From Colwellia sp. 39_35_sub15_T18 (lineage in GTDB: Bacteria; Pseudomonadota; Gammaproteobacteria; Enterobacterales; Alteromonadaceae): a stretch of DNA of 64,000 bases. A program made the position numbers and the translations under genes. The DNA is taken from NCBI GenBank assembly GCA_002162675.1, contig MAAE01000047.1:1-64000 (forward strand), written 5' to 3'. This document shows positions 9,302 through 18,408 of the stretch, piece by piece (position 1 is the stretch's first letter; every line of letters starts with the position of its first letter). The notes beneath the pieces were generated by a model. It was not told where the DNA came from and made no database searches. It was given only the letters and a program-made list of their open reading frames with translations.

Positions 9302-9350
9302 ATTATCTTGGCTAAATGATAAGTAAAATTTATCATTTAGCCAAGATAAT
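9302..9350. promoter_or_regulatory. Perfect 21-bp inverted repeat, candidate LysR operator
   Basis: Arms 9302-9322 and 9330-9350 are exact reverse complements with a 7-bp spacer. Each arm is itself bounded by TTATC and GATAA, giving a nested dyad. It lies between the divergent LysR and GST genes, 18 bp from the regulator start codon and about 87 bp from the GST start, where a LysR protein would be expected to bind for autoregulation and activation. A bidirectional hairpin in RNA is also possible. Confidence 0.75.
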
Positions 9351-9436
9351 AATATCATTTATTTACCAACACTGGCGCTATATTTATTCCGACGTAAAGA
9401 CAATCCCATTAATTTACACATTTAGCGAGAATATTT

Positions 9437-10057
9437 ATGATTGATTTCTATTCATGGAATACAGCCAACGGTCGAAAAATTTCTATCATGCTTGAAGAAA
9501 TGAAAATACCTTACCGTTATCACCCTATTAACATTAATAATGGAGAGCAGTTAACCGATGCTTTTCTGAAAATCAACCCAAACGGTAAAATTCCAGCAAT
9601 CATTGATAGCGATGGGCCTGATGGCGAGCCAATCACTATTATTGAGTCTGGAGCTATCTTAATTTACCTTGCTAATAAAGTTAGTAGCGAATTACTTCCT
9701 GAAAATCCAAAGCAACAAACTCAAGTGCTGGAATGGTTGATGTTCCAAATGGGCGGAGTAGGACCTAATTTTGGACAAGCATTACATTTCTATAAATATG
9801 CCAAAGAGCGCATAGATTATGGCGTACAACGCTACATGAGTGAAGTTCATCGGCTCTGCTTAGTGATGGATAACTGGTTGCAAAACAGGGATTACTTTGC
9901 CGAGCATTATTCCATCGCAGATATTAGCATTTATCCTTGGTTGGCTCGTTGGGAGTGGTTGGATTTAAACTGGGAGCAATACCCTAATCTATATCATTGG
10001 TTTCAATTGGTTTCTCAACGCGAAGCAGTAAAGCGGGGATTAAAGGTGCTAGCTTGA
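9437..10057 (+). CDS. GST family disulfide-bond oxidoreductase, YfcG/YghU-like
   Basis: 206-residue GST resembling E. coli YfcG. The N-terminus MIDFYSWNTANGRKISIMLEE with Thr-x-Asn-Gly, the PNGKIPAI cis-proline loop and ESGAILIYLA match the nu-class GSTs, which reduce disulfides with glutathione rather than conjugating it. Helical C-terminal domain from about residue 90, with YSIADISIYPWL. Transcribed divergently from the LysR gene across the palindromic site, so it is the most likely direct target of that regulator. Confidence 0.88.
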   Translation: MIDFYSWNTANGRKISIMLEEMKIPYRYHPININNGEQLTDAFLKINPNGKIPAIIDSDGPDGEPITIIESGAILIYLANKVSSELLPENPKQQTQVLEWLMFQMGGVGPNFGQALHFYKYAKERIDYGVQRYMSEVHRLCLVMDNWLQNRDYFAEHYSIADISIYPWLARWEWLDLNWEQYPNLYHWFQLVSQREAVKRGLKVLA

Positions 10058-10115
10058 AGACAAACCGTAATTAATAGACATGAATTATCGGTATTAATTT
10101 CTTAAGCACAAGCTA

Positions 10116-10583
10116 TTAAGCAGCGATCACTTCAAGCGGGCAACGCATTTGAAATTCAACTTTGTTCTTACCTTCTATTTGAAAACCGTGTCTTAAATAA
10201 AGCCCTCTTGCCGGGTTTTTTAATAACACATTAAGCGTTATAGGTAATTGCAGCTGTAACGCTTTCTTTTTAACAACCAGCAACACTTTACTGCCAATAC
10301 CCTGCCCTTGATATTTAGGTAATATTTGCAACTGTCTAATATGTAAGCTTTTACTGGTACCTTTAAGGGAAACAACGCCGAATTTTATTAAGCCGATAGG
10401 TTTTCTATCGCGTAAAATAATATGTGAGTCATAATAATGTTCTTTTATTCGCTCAATATGTTGCTCTTGTGTCAATTTGATTTTGGCATTCTCTAAATGC
10501 TTATTCATTGACAGTTTTCGCAACTGTAACAAAAAATCAAGATCTTCATGTTTTACATTTCTAAAACCAAGAGTAAATTTCAT
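10116..10583 (-). CDS. GNAT family N-acetyltransferase
   Basis: 155-residue single-domain GNAT. The acetyl-CoA pyrophosphate loop is seen as QILPKYQGQGIGSKVL (about residues 86-101), preceded by the beta-4 strand and followed by LNVLLKNPARGLYLRHGF, the typical alpha-4/beta-6 region. The substrate cannot be predicted. It stands alone between the GST gene and a small Cys-rich protein gene. Confidence 0.88.
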   Translation of the reverse strand: MKFTLGFRNVKHEDLDFLLQLRKLSMNKHLENAKIKLTQEQHIERIKEHYYDSHIILRDRKPIGLIKFGVVSLKGTSKSLHIRQLQILPKYQGQGIGSKVLLVVKKKALQLQLPITLNVLLKNPARGLYLRHGFQIEGKNKVEFQMRCPLEVIAA

Positions 10584-10706
10584 TACACCTTACATCACAG
10601 ATAAGATTAAAAAATTATCATAACAATTTTTTAATCGCAATAGCTACACCATAGCCAACAGACGAACACAAAATGGTCTAACTCGGCTTTAATTGCTTAT
10701 ATAAAA

Positions 10707-10919
10707 TTATTTACAACACGCCTTACTTTGCTGAACTGGCGGACATTTAACCGTACCAAATGAACAAAAAACACAACAATCACCTGATAATGGCTTTAAA
10801 AGAGAGTGACAAGCAGTGCATTCATAAAAATACTGACAAGCATTGGTTGGCATAGTCTCTTCTTTTTCAAAACCACATTGAGGGCATTTTATTTTGGAAA
10901 CTAACATTATATTCGTCAT
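10707..10919 (-). CDS. GDCCVxC-type small cysteine-rich protein
   Basis: 70-residue protein matching the GDCCVxC-domain family, some members of which are selenoproteins. It has a CPQCGFEKEE knuckle near the N-terminus, a CQYFYECTACHSLLKP core, the signature GDCCVFCSFGT and a CPP tail. Nine to ten cysteines suggest metal or cluster binding. Here the signature positions are encoded as Cys, with no in-frame TGA. Met5 is an alternative start. Function unknown. Confidence 0.8.
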   Translation of the reverse strand: MTNIMLVSKIKCPQCGFEKEETMPTNACQYFYECTACHSLLKPLSGDCCVFCSFGTVKCPPVQQSKACCK

Positions 10920-11384
10920 ATTGACCTTTAATTATTATCAGCTATAAAACATTAACTAGATTGGGTTATTAATAGCACTTACGAATAGAACTCACCAACA
11001 GGAAATTGCAACAACAGAAGTTCCACCAATTTTATCAAAGAGATGAGCGAAGTAATTTTACTCATTTTGATTATGTACACCAATCTGACAAAGCTCATTA
11101 TAAATTATGTTATGCACAACGCTCTGATCCTCGGTGCTTGATACTACAACGTCAATAGTAGTGTTCACAAATCTGTGTCATTTCAGTAAACTAATAAAAA
11201 CTGTGTAGTGCAGATTAAATGGATTAATTACTACCCCGTTTGTTTGAACATTTTCAGACCAACCTCATCTTTACACTAAACTTACAATTCACTAACTTTT
11301 CTTTACTTAAATTTTGTTATAAAGGATAAATGCATTCGGAAATAAAAATGCTTTATTTTATTTAAAAAACTTAAAGGGTAAATT
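10920..11384. other. 465-bp intergenic region without a recognised element
   Basis: The region between the Cys-rich protein and the large lipoprotein gene has no convincing ORF, strong hairpin or repeat. The last 60 bp are AT-rich and end in an AAAGGG ribosome binding site for the downstream gene. Confidence 0.5.
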
Positions 11385-14330
11385 ATGAGCAGCACTTTAA
11401 CTTACATCACTTATGGTCAAATAAGATCATTTCGCGTATTGAACTTGTTAATATTACTTTGTTTAGCGTTCAGTCTAGCCAGCTGTGGTGGTGAAAGCTC
11501 AGAAACCACTGATGAAGAAGTCGTTACAATAGATCCTTGCGATTTAAGTACATGTGAAAACCCAGTCGACGAAGACGTACCTACACCCAAGACAAATAAG
11601 TCGTCGTTTAATACAAACTTTGAAAGTGGGCAAACGCACCCTTTGCGTTTATCTCCCGATGGTAGTCATTTATTCGCAGCCAATACAGCGGCCAATTCTG
11701 TCTCTGTTTTTTCCTTATCAGATCCGTCAGCCCCAGCACTAATTGCAGAAATACCAGTCGGTATCGATCCTGTGTCTGTGTGGCCAATCAGTAACGAAGA
11801 AGTGTGGGTAGTTAATCATGTTTCTGACAGTATTAGTGTGGTTTCAGTATCACAAAAATTAGTGATTGATACCATTGCATCAGGAGACGAGCCCGCTGAC
11901 ATTGTGGTCGCAGGTTCACCAGCACATGCTTATGTTTCTGTGGCGCGCTCTAAAGAAGTTCGTGTCTTTGATCTGAGCACACATACACTAGTTAAAATAA
12001 TCCCTTTGCAAGGCGAGTATCCTCAGGCATTGACGGTGAGTCCAGATGGTGAAAAAGTGTATGTCGCTTTTGCATTATCTGGCAATCACACAACCATAGT
12101 ACCTCGTACCGCTAGCGTTATGCCGCCACTAGAACCTGCAATTTCAGGTCTTCCGCTAGCGCCAAGAACAGGTTTAATTATTGACGCTTCGGATCCAGAA
12201 TGGTTTCCTTCAGTTTTAGATTACACCGTTTTAGATCACGATATCGCAGAAATATTCACCTCAAACCAAAGCTTAAGCCGTTATTACGACCGCGTTGGTA
12301 CCGTCAACCTTGGTTTAACCGTCAATCCAACCAATGGCGATCTTTTTGTCACCAATACCGAAGCGCTTAATCTAACCTTTTTTTTACAAAATTTGCGCGG
12401 TCATTTTGTTGATAATAGAATTACCCGAGTGACGACCAATGATACATTTACCAGCACATCATTTGATTTAAACCCTGATATAGATTATTTCCAACTCCCG
12501 AACAATTCAGCATTATCAACCACGTTAGCGCAACCTACAGATATTTTATTTGACCCTTCAGGTGACTTTATGTGGCTAGCATCTTTTGGTAGCGATCGTA
12601 TTGCTAAGGTCAATACTCAAGGGGAAGTTATCGCCCGTATCGAAGTAGGTAATACGCCGGGCTCACTGGTGGACTCAGAAAATAAACGAGGCCCTCGCGG
12701 GTTAGCGCTAAAGGCTGCAGATGAACGTTTATACGTACAAAATCGCCTCTCTAACACCCTTACAACCATTGATACTAAAACGTTAAGCATTCTAAATGAA
12801 ACCACCATTGGAGATGACCCAACACTCTTAGTAATCAAACAAGGACGCGGTTTTTTTTATGATGCTAAATTAAGCGGTAATGGCACAGCGTCCTGCGCGT
12901 CTTGTCATGTTGATGGCACGACCGACAACCTAGCTTGGAATTTAGGCGACTTAGAAGGTGCAATGGTCAGCGTCACCGATCCCATCTCTGGAACTATAGA
13001 ACGCATGCACCCAATGAAAGGGCCGATGGTCACCCAAACATTAGCGGGCCTAAAAGATCATGCGCCTTATCATTGGCGTGGAGAAATGCCGAGTCTATTA
13101 GATTTCAACGTTAATTTTGACAAAATAATGGGTGGTGTTGAACTTAACAGTGCAGATATGCAAAAATTAAGTGAGTTTATTAACAGTATCACTTTACACC
13201 CTAATCCAAACCTTACACTCGACAGGACTTTCTCAGCTGAGGTGTTGGCTGGCGATCCAGAAGCGGGACTTAATAGGTTTCAACAAGCTGGCTTTCTTGG
13301 CTTTGAACAAGCTTGTAGTTCATGTCATTCACTACCTAGTGAGCCATTTAAGCTGCAAATATCACCCGCTGCCGATGATGTCAGAGCCGCAAAAGTCCCC
13401 AGATTAACTCAAATTTATAAAAAGCAATCCTTTGACAATTCTAACGGCGCTATTACAACTTTAGGTTTTGGTGAAACCCAAGACGGTGCTGTCGCCAATA
13501 TGGGAGGCAACGGCCTTGTTTCGTTTTTAGTATCATGGGATACCGGCACAGCCCCAGCTGTAGGTGTCACTCAAACTATCAAGTCGAATAATGTTAATAA
13601 TACATCCGTTATCAATACTTGGAGCACCTTAGAAACTCATGCCCTTGCTGGCGACAATGGTATCTTTGTTCATGGTCAGATTAACGGAGCAATAAGGCGC
13701 CTTTACTATTCGGTAACAGATAACACTTATGTGGATTGTAACGATGACCTGACGCCTCTAAGCCATGCAGAGCTAGTAGCTGAAGCGACAAATGGCTCAA
13801 CTTTTAGCATCATGGGGATTCATCCTGACAGTATTGTTTGTGCCTCAAATATCAGGCTACAAGCCGATGGATGGAACAGTGATAATGGCTTTGAATTATC
13901 GGCCACCTGTGATGGTGAAAATATCAGCCCTGCGCTAGCGATTACTAATTCAAATAATACGATTCAGTCTTGGGCTCTGGTGATGGAGGATCCCGATGCG
14001 CCAACCAATGATCCCTTTGTGCACTGGTTACTTTATAATATTGACAAAGACGTCTCTTCAATTCCATCGTCTCTCCCGAATACCCCTACAATTGAAACAG
14101 CTCAGTTACTTACCGGTGCCACTCAAGGAATAAATAGTTTCACCAATGGTGAGCAAATTGGCTATCGAGGACCCTGTCCTCCCGCTGATGAATCACATGG
14201 TTACGAATTTACGCTTTACGGCTTAGATACCGATACTGAAATACCCGCAAATTTAACTAAAAACGAGCTATTAGAAACTATTAGCGATGATATTATTTCG
14301 ACAGATAGGCTCACCGTTTTTTATCGTTAA
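11385..14330 (+). CDS. Lipoprotein: beta-propeller, di-haem cytochrome c and PEBP domain fusion
   Basis: 981-residue envelope protein. A signal peptide ends in lipobox LASC (Cys34). Residues about 55-490 carry YVTN/YncE-like propeller blades (SPDGSHLFAANTAANSVSVF; SPDGEKVYVAF). Two CxxCH haem-c sites follow, CASCH near 504 and CSSCH near 644, in a region resembling di-haem cytochrome c peroxidase/MauG proteins. The last 155 residues are a PEBP (YbhB/YbcL) domain: SPALAI, MEDPDAPTNDPFVHWLLYNI, GYRGPCPP and HGYEFTLYGLD. Propeller-cytochrome proteins are known; the added PEBP domain looks unusual. Likely an outer-membrane-anchored redox or substrate-sensing protein. Confidence 0.85.
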   Translation: MSSTLTYITYGQIRSFRVLNLLILLCLAFSLASCGGESSETTDEEVVTIDPCDLSTCENPVDEDVPTPKTNKSSFNTNFESGQTHPLRLSPDGSHLFAANTAANSVSVFSLSDPSAPALIAEIPVGIDPVSVWPISNEEVWVVNHVSDSISVVSVSQKLVIDTIASGDEPADIVVAGSPAHAYVSVARSKEVRVFDLSTHTLVKIIPLQGEYPQALTVSPDGEKVYVAFALSGNHTTIVPRTASVMPPLEPAISGLPLAPRTGLIIDASDPEWFPSVLDYTVLDHDIAEIFTSNQSLSRYYDRVGTVNLGLTVNPTNGDLFVTNTEALNLTFFLQNLRGHFVDNRITRVTTNDTFTSTSFDLNPDIDYFQLPNNSALSTTLAQPTDILFDPSGDFMWLASFGSDRIAKVNTQGEVIARIEVGNTPGSLVDSENKRGPRGLALKAADERLYVQNRLSNTLTTIDTKTLSILNETTIGDDPTLLVIKQGRGFFYDAKLSGNGTASCASCHVDGTTDNLAWNLGDLEGAMVSVTDPISGTIERMHPMKGPMVTQTLAGLKDHAPYHWRGEMPSLLDFNVNFDKIMGGVELNSADMQKLSEFINSITLHPNPNLTLDRTFSAEVLAGDPEAGLNRFQQAGFLGFEQACSSCHSLPSEPFKLQISPAADDVRAAKVPRLTQIYKKQSFDNSNGAITTLGFGETQDGAVANMGGNGLVSFLVSWDTGTAPAVGVTQTIKSNNVNNTSVINTWSTLETHALAGDNGIFVHGQINGAIRRLYYSVTDNTYVDCNDDLTPLSHAELVAEATNGSTFSIMGIHPDSIVCASNIRLQADGWNSDNGFELSATCDGENISPALAITNSNNTIQSWALVMEDPDAPTNDPFVHWLLYNIDKDVSSIPSSLPNTPTIETAQLLTGATQGINSFTNGEQIGYRGPCPPADESHGYEFTLYGLDTDTEIPANLTKNELLETISDDIISTDRLTVFYR

Positions 14331-14450
14331 CCTTGTTTAGCCATTATCGAGTTTGGTAAAATTAGCTTAATGAGAATTACTGCGTAATGAGGAATAAGTG
14401 AGACATAAGTGGGACACATAGGAAACGGATAGGAGACGGCCTAAAAACAA

Positions 14451-14484
14451 AAAGGGTGAATAATTTAATATTCACCCTTTTTTT
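14451..14484. terminator. Bidirectional intrinsic terminator between lipoprotein gene and rplS
   Basis: An 11-bp perfect stem (14451-14461 with 14470-14480) is followed by a T-run on the plus strand and, on the minus strand, by the complement of AAAAACAAAAA. It therefore serves both the lipoprotein gene and the rpsP-rimM-trmD-rplS operon. Confidence 0.88.
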
Positions 14485-14521
14485 ATCATCATTTTTTAAG
14501 AAAAAACTGCTTTTAGCAATT

Positions 14522-14875
14522 TTACTTCTTAGCCAATTTCTCTTTGATACGTGCAGAACGGCCAGAGCGTTCACGCAAGTAGTAAAGTTTAGCTTGACGA
14601 ACGTCACCGCGACGTTTCACTTCAATTGAATCAACAATTGGGCTATGTGTCTGGAATACACGCTCTACACCAACACCGTTCGAAATTTTACGAACAGTGA
14701 ACGCAGAATGTAAGCCACGGTTTTTAACAGCAATAACAACACCTTCAAACGCTTGAAGACGTGATTTCTCACCCTCAGTAACTTTTACTTGCACTACAAC
14801 AGTGTCGCCCGGAGCGTATGCTGGTAGGTCTTTTTTTAATTGCTCTTGTTCGAGCATTTCAATAATTTTACTCAT
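14522..14875 (-). CDS. rplS: 50S ribosomal protein L19
   Basis: 117-residue L19, standard length, binding near the 30S-50S interface. Family features include the N-terminal [39 protein letters not shown] and the C-terminal [20 protein letters not shown]. Last gene of the conserved rpsP-rimM-trmD-rplS operon, 37 bp after trmD and followed by a strong terminator. Confidence 0.98.
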   Translation of the reverse strand: MSKIIEMLEQEQLKKDLPAYAPGDTVVVQVKVTEGEKSRLQAFEGVVIAVKNRGLHSAFTVRKISNGVGVERVFQTHSPIVDSIEVKRRGDVRQAKLYYLRERSGRSARIKEKLAKK

Positions 14876-14912
14876 AATACCTTCTTCCTAGTTTGCACAG
14901 ACAATAAGTGGA

Positions 14913-15683
14913 TCATGCTTGCTTCTTATTATTTTTCTTAATAAGAGCTAACATTTTTTCCTGCTCAGCTGTCAGAGCTAGGTTTGTTAATAATTCTGGT
15001 CTTCTGATCCATGTTCTTAATAGAGACTGCTCTTGGCGCCATAAGCGTATGTGTTCGTGATTTCCGCTTAACAAAACTTTTGGTACTGACATTTCATCCC
15101 CGTTCGAGGTAGCCAATACTTCTGGCCTAGTATAATGAGGACAATCTAATAAACCGTTCGAGAAGGAGTCCTGCTCTGCTGATTCTTTATGTCCCAATAC
15201 ACCCGGCACTAATCGTGCTACGGCATCTATTACATTCATCGCGGGGAGTTCTCCACCACTTAAAATATAATCGCCAACCGACCATTCTTCGTCAATATCT
15301 GACGCAATTAATCGCTCGTCTATGCCTTCATAACGACCTGCTATAAATATCAGGCAGTCATCTTGCGCTAATTCACTTACACCCACTTGGTCCAATTTTC
15401 GTCCCTGTGGCGACAAATAAATAACCTTAGCTTTTCTACCAGCATCCTCTGCTGCTTTACGCGCAGAAGTTATGGCATCACGTAGTGGTTGCACCATCAT
15501 CAACATGCCTGGACCACCGCCATAAGGGCGATCATCAACAGTGCGATGTCGATCATGAGTAAAGTCTCTTGGGTTCCATTTATGAAACTCAATTAACCCA
15601 CCGCGGATCGCTCGGCCTGTCACCCCATACTCGGTAATAGCGTCAAACATTTCGGGAAAAAGGCTTATCACCCCTATCCACAT
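14913..15683 (-). CDS. trmD: tRNA (guanine-N1)-methyltransferase TrmD
   Basis: Methylates G37 of tRNAs reading CNN codons, using S-adenosylmethionine, which prevents +1 frameshifting. The SPOUT knot motifs are visible: [12 protein letters not shown] and [15 protein letters not shown], with [10 protein letters not shown] before them. The ATG at 15683 starts [13 protein letters not shown] and gives 256 residues, as in E. coli; a GTG 51 bp upstream would add a tail foreign to the family and was rejected. Lies between rimM and rplS in the usual order. Confidence 0.97.
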   Translation of the reverse strand: MWIGVISLFPEMFDAITEYGVTGRAIRGGLIEFHKWNPRDFTHDRHRTVDDRPYGGGPGMLMMVQPLRDAITSARKAAEDAGRKAKVIYLSPQGRKLDQVGVSELAQDDCLIFIAGRYEGIDERLIASDIDEEWSVGDYILSGGELPAMNVIDAVARLVPGVLGHKESAEQDSFSNGLLDCPHYTRPEVLATSNGDEMSVPKVLLSGNHEHIRLWRQEQSLLRTWIRRPELLTNLALTAEQEKMLALIKKNNKKQA

Positions 15684-15737
15684 TCTGCTCTTCTCTTTCT
15701 TAGTAGTATAACTACCAGAATCAACACTAGTCACAAG

Positions 15738-16265
15738 TTAGAAACCTGGGTCCCAGTCAACACAAATTTGTTTATTTTCAATGCTTACCGATTCAACAAC
15801 TTGTTCTAAAAGATAAGGGATTAACCGTTCTTTTTTACTAAAGCCATCATTAAGGTTCGCTTTCACAACCAGTACATCGTTAGCGCCAGTTTCCATCATG
15901 TCGGAAACTACCCCTAGATCGTAACCTTTGGTGGTCACAACATTCATGCCGATTAAATCACGCCAGTAAAATTCACCTTGCGGTAAACCCGGTAGCGCAT
16001 TTTCACTGGTTAGTATTTCAGAGCCGACTAATGCTTGCGCTTCATCTCTGTCATCAACACCAGCAACTTTTACAATCAAGCCTTTGTTATGCTTACGCCA
16101 ATCAGTTATTTCTACTGTTTGTGTATTATTTCCTAATTTTAATGACCAAGGAAAATAGTCAAGTATGGCATCAAGTTCACCAGTGAATGAATGAATTTTC
16201 AACCAACCTTTGATACCGTAAACAGCGCCTACTTTACCTAAGATAATTTGATTTTCTTTACTCAT
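15738..16265 (-). CDS. rimM: Ribosome maturation factor RimM
   Basis: 175-residue 16S rRNA processing factor that helps assemble the 30S head by binding S19. The N-terminal RimM barrel begins ILGKVGAVYGIKGWLKIHSFT, and the PRC-barrel half contains FYWRDLIGMNV and ERLIPYLLEQVV, followed by a short CVDWDPGF end. Second gene of the rpsP operon. Confidence 0.97.
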   Translation of the reverse strand: MSKENQIILGKVGAVYGIKGWLKIHSFTGELDAILDYFPWSLKLGNNTQTVEITDWRKHNKGLIVKVAGVDDRDEAQALVGSEILTSENALPGLPQGEFYWRDLIGMNVVTTKGYDLGVVSDMMETGANDVLVVKANLNDGFSKKERLIPYLLEQVVESVSIENKQICVDWDPGF

Positions 16266-16316
16266 AACAACTCACTAACTACTATTATTACCTACTAAGT
16301 TTTATCAAAGATGCAA

Positions 16317-16559
16317 TTAAGCTTGCGCGTCTTTAACTAACTTAGCCACACGATCAGATACACCAGCACCTTGACCAACCCAATGGTTGATACGGTCTAG
16401 GTCTAAGCGTAATTTCTCAGCTTGACCTTGTGCTGTTGGGTTGAAGAAACCAACTTTCTCGATGAAACGACCATCGCGAGAGTTACGGCTATCTGCAACA
16501 ACAACCTGATAGAATGGACGCTTTTTAGCGCCACCACGAGCTAAACGAATGGTAACCAT
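16317..16559 (-). CDS. rpsP: 30S ribosomal protein S16
   Basis: 80-residue S16. Family signature [25 protein letters not shown] is only summarised here (residues 1-25), followed by [12 protein letters not shown] and [10 protein letters not shown]. First gene of the rpsP-rimM-trmD-rplS operon, preceded by a good sigma-70 promoter and a GAGGG ribosome binding site. Confidence 0.98.
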   Translation of the reverse strand: MVTIRLARGGAKKRPFYQVVVADSRNSRDGRFIEKVGFFNPTAQGQAEKLRLDLDRINHWVGQGAGVSDRVAKLVKDAQA

Positions 16560-16636
16560 ATCGCCCTCTTATATTTTAGTGTTAAAACGGATTTTTCCAG
16601 ACACTTTCTGCCGACAGGCGACAGAAAAGCTCGCGT

Positions 16637-16664
16637 ATTTTACGCTTTTAAGGAAAAAATGCAA
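16637..16664 (-). promoter_or_regulatory. rpsP: Sigma-70 promoter of the rpsP operon
   Basis: Reading the minus strand, TTGCAT (16664-16659) and TAAAAT (16642-16637) are separated by 16 bp and lie about 80 bp upstream of rpsP. This is the best promoter-like pair in the rpsP-ffh intergenic region. Confidence 0.65.
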
Positions 16665-16701
16665 GCATTGGTTTGCTAAAGAGAATATGATTAAAAACAA
16701 A

Positions 16702-16743
16702 AAAAGCCCCAAACATACTTATTTTAAGCTGTTTGGGGCTTTT
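16702..16743 (-). terminator. Intrinsic terminator of ffh
   Basis: A 13-bp stem (16702-16714 with 16731-16743) with a GCCCC core. On the minus strand it is followed by a T-tract, TTTTTTTGTTTTT, 50-90 bp after the ffh stop codon. Confidence 0.9.
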
Positions 16744-16793
16744 TAAACTTTGAAGTGATGGTTATAGCTCTATATAAGATATAAAATCGTTAT

Positions 16794-18176
16794 TTAGCGG
16801 CCAAACATTCCGCCACCCATTCCTCCGCCTGGTGGCATCATACCCTGCATGCTGCGCATCATTTTTTTCATTCCGCCCTTGCCTGACATTTTTTTCATCA
16901 TTTTTTGCATTTGAGTAAACTGTTTCAATAGTTTATTTACATCTTGAATTTGTGTCCCTGAGCCTAATGCAATACGGCGTTTACGAGAGCCTTTAATGAT
17001 ATCTGGTCGTTCACGCTCGCTAGGAGTCATTGAATTGATGATGGCTTCCATTCGGCCGGTAAGTTTATCATCCATTTGATCTTTAACTTGGGCCGACATA
17101 TTGCCCATACCAGGTAATTTATCCATCATACCCATCATGCCACCCATGCTTTTCATTTGCACAAGTTGATCACGAAAGTCTTCTAAACTAAAACCTTTAC
17201 CACTTTTAACTTTTTTAGCTAATTGTTCCGCTTTTTTCCGATCTACTTTTTGCTCTATCTCTTCAACAAGTGATAAAACATCCCCCATGCCTAATATACG
17301 TGAAGCGATACGATCGGGATGAAACGGCTCTAACGCTTCAATTTTTTCACCAACACCCATAAATTTAATAGGCTTGCCCGTAATATGACGAATTGAAAGA
17401 GCAGCACCGCCACGTGCATCACCATCGGTTTTCGTTAAAATAATCCCCGTCAAAGGTAGAGCGTCATTGAAAGCTTTAGCAGTATTCGCCGCATCTTGAC
17501 CTGTCATGGCATCAACAGTAAATAAGGTCTCTACAGGGTTAATAGCGGCATGTAGGTCTTTAATCTCATCCATCATGCTTTCATCAACATGCAAACGACC
17601 CGCAGTATCAACAATTAGCACATCAAAGAAATTTTTCTTGGCATGATCTATAGCAGCGTTGGCGATATCAATAGGTTTTTGTTTAATATCACTTGGGAAA
17701 AAACCAACATTTATTTCTGTTGCTAAGGTTTCAAGTTGTTTAATCGCTGCAGGGCGATATACATCCGCACTCACCACCAGCACTTTTTTCTTTTCACGCT
17801 CTGTCAAAAATTTTGCTAGCTTAGCAACTGAAGTGGTTTTACCCGCACCTTGCAAACCTGCCATCAATACTATTGCTGGCGGAGCGGCTTTCAGATCAAG
17901 TGTTTCATTAATGCCGCCCATAGCAGCTTCAAGTTCTTTTTGAACAATTTTGACAAATACTTGTCCTGGGGTCAGGCTTTTAGAAACATCTACGCCAACC
18001 GCTTGTTCTTTTACTTTAGCAACAAATTCGCGAATAACGGGTAAAGCGACATCGGCCTCAAGCAAAGCCATACGAACTTCGCGTAGGGTATCTTTAATAT
18101 TATCTTCAGTTAAGCGACCACGGCCACTAATATTTTTAAGGGTTTTACCTAAACGATCGGAAAGATTCTCAAACAT
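16794..18176 (-). CDS. ffh: Signal recognition particle protein Ffh
   Basis: 460-residue SRP54 GTPase that binds 4.5S RNA and signal sequences and docks with FtsY. N domain first, then the G domain with GLQGAGKTT (about residue 105), DTAGRLHVDE, TKTDGDARGG, and a methionine-rich M domain ending MMPPGGGMGGGMFGR. Upstream genes ypjD and yfjD and downstream rpsP keep the E. coli order. It is divergent from an efflux permease inserted between ffh and ypjD. Confidence 0.98.
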   Translation of the reverse strand: MFENLSDRLGKTLKNISGRGRLTEDNIKDTLREVRMALLEADVALPVIREFVAKVKEQAVGVDVSKSLTPGQVFVKIVQKELEAAMGGINETLDLKAAPPAIVLMAGLQGAGKTTSVAKLAKFLTEREKKKVLVVSADVYRPAAIKQLETLATEINVGFFPSDIKQKPIDIANAAIDHAKKNFFDVLIVDTAGRLHVDESMMDEIKDLHAAINPVETLFTVDAMTGQDAANTAKAFNDALPLTGIILTKTDGDARGGAALSIRHITGKPIKFMGVGEKIEALEPFHPDRIASRILGMGDVLSLVEEIEQKVDRKKAEQLAKKVKSGKGFSLEDFRDQLVQMKSMGGMMGMMDKLPGMGNMSAQVKDQMDDKLTGRMEAIINSMTPSERERPDIIKGSRKRRIALGSGTQIQDVNKLLKQFTQMQKMMKKMSGKGGMKKMMRSMQGMMPPGGGMGGGMFGR

Positions 18177-18360
18177 GAATAACTCTAATAGCGCTATTTA
18201 TAGCGAAAAGTTGCGAAAAACAATGTCGCTATTATACCTGTGCTATGACTATTGTCGAGGCAAGCATCAACCTACTGTTTATTTGTGAGTTTGAACATAA
18301 ATATATGGAGTAACATATCGCCAATATTTATCATCGTAAACACTTGTTTTGATAAAAACA

Positions 18361-18369
18361 TGGTATGAT
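18361..18369 (+). promoter_or_regulatory. Extended -10 element before the efflux permease
   Basis: TGGTATGAT fits the TGnTATAAT extended -10 pattern. It would start RNA near 18376, inside the region that a TTG codon at 18349 would translate, so it supports the ATG at 18409 as the real start. No clear -35 was found. Confidence 0.45.
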
Positions 18370-18408
18370 GTGGAAGTTGATTTTGTGGTAACTTTCATAG
18401 GCATAGAT

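Noticed and set aside
15684-15734. GTG start adding 17 residues to TrmD
   Set aside because: The ATG at 15683 gives the exact family N-terminus and length.
17659-18288. Plus-strand ORFs opposite ffh
   Set aside because: They are antisense shadows of a strongly conserved gene with no homology of their own.
18349-18408. TTG start extending the Cu/Zn permease by 20 residues
   Set aside because: No ribosome binding site, the added segment is not family-like, and an extended -10 element lies inside it.
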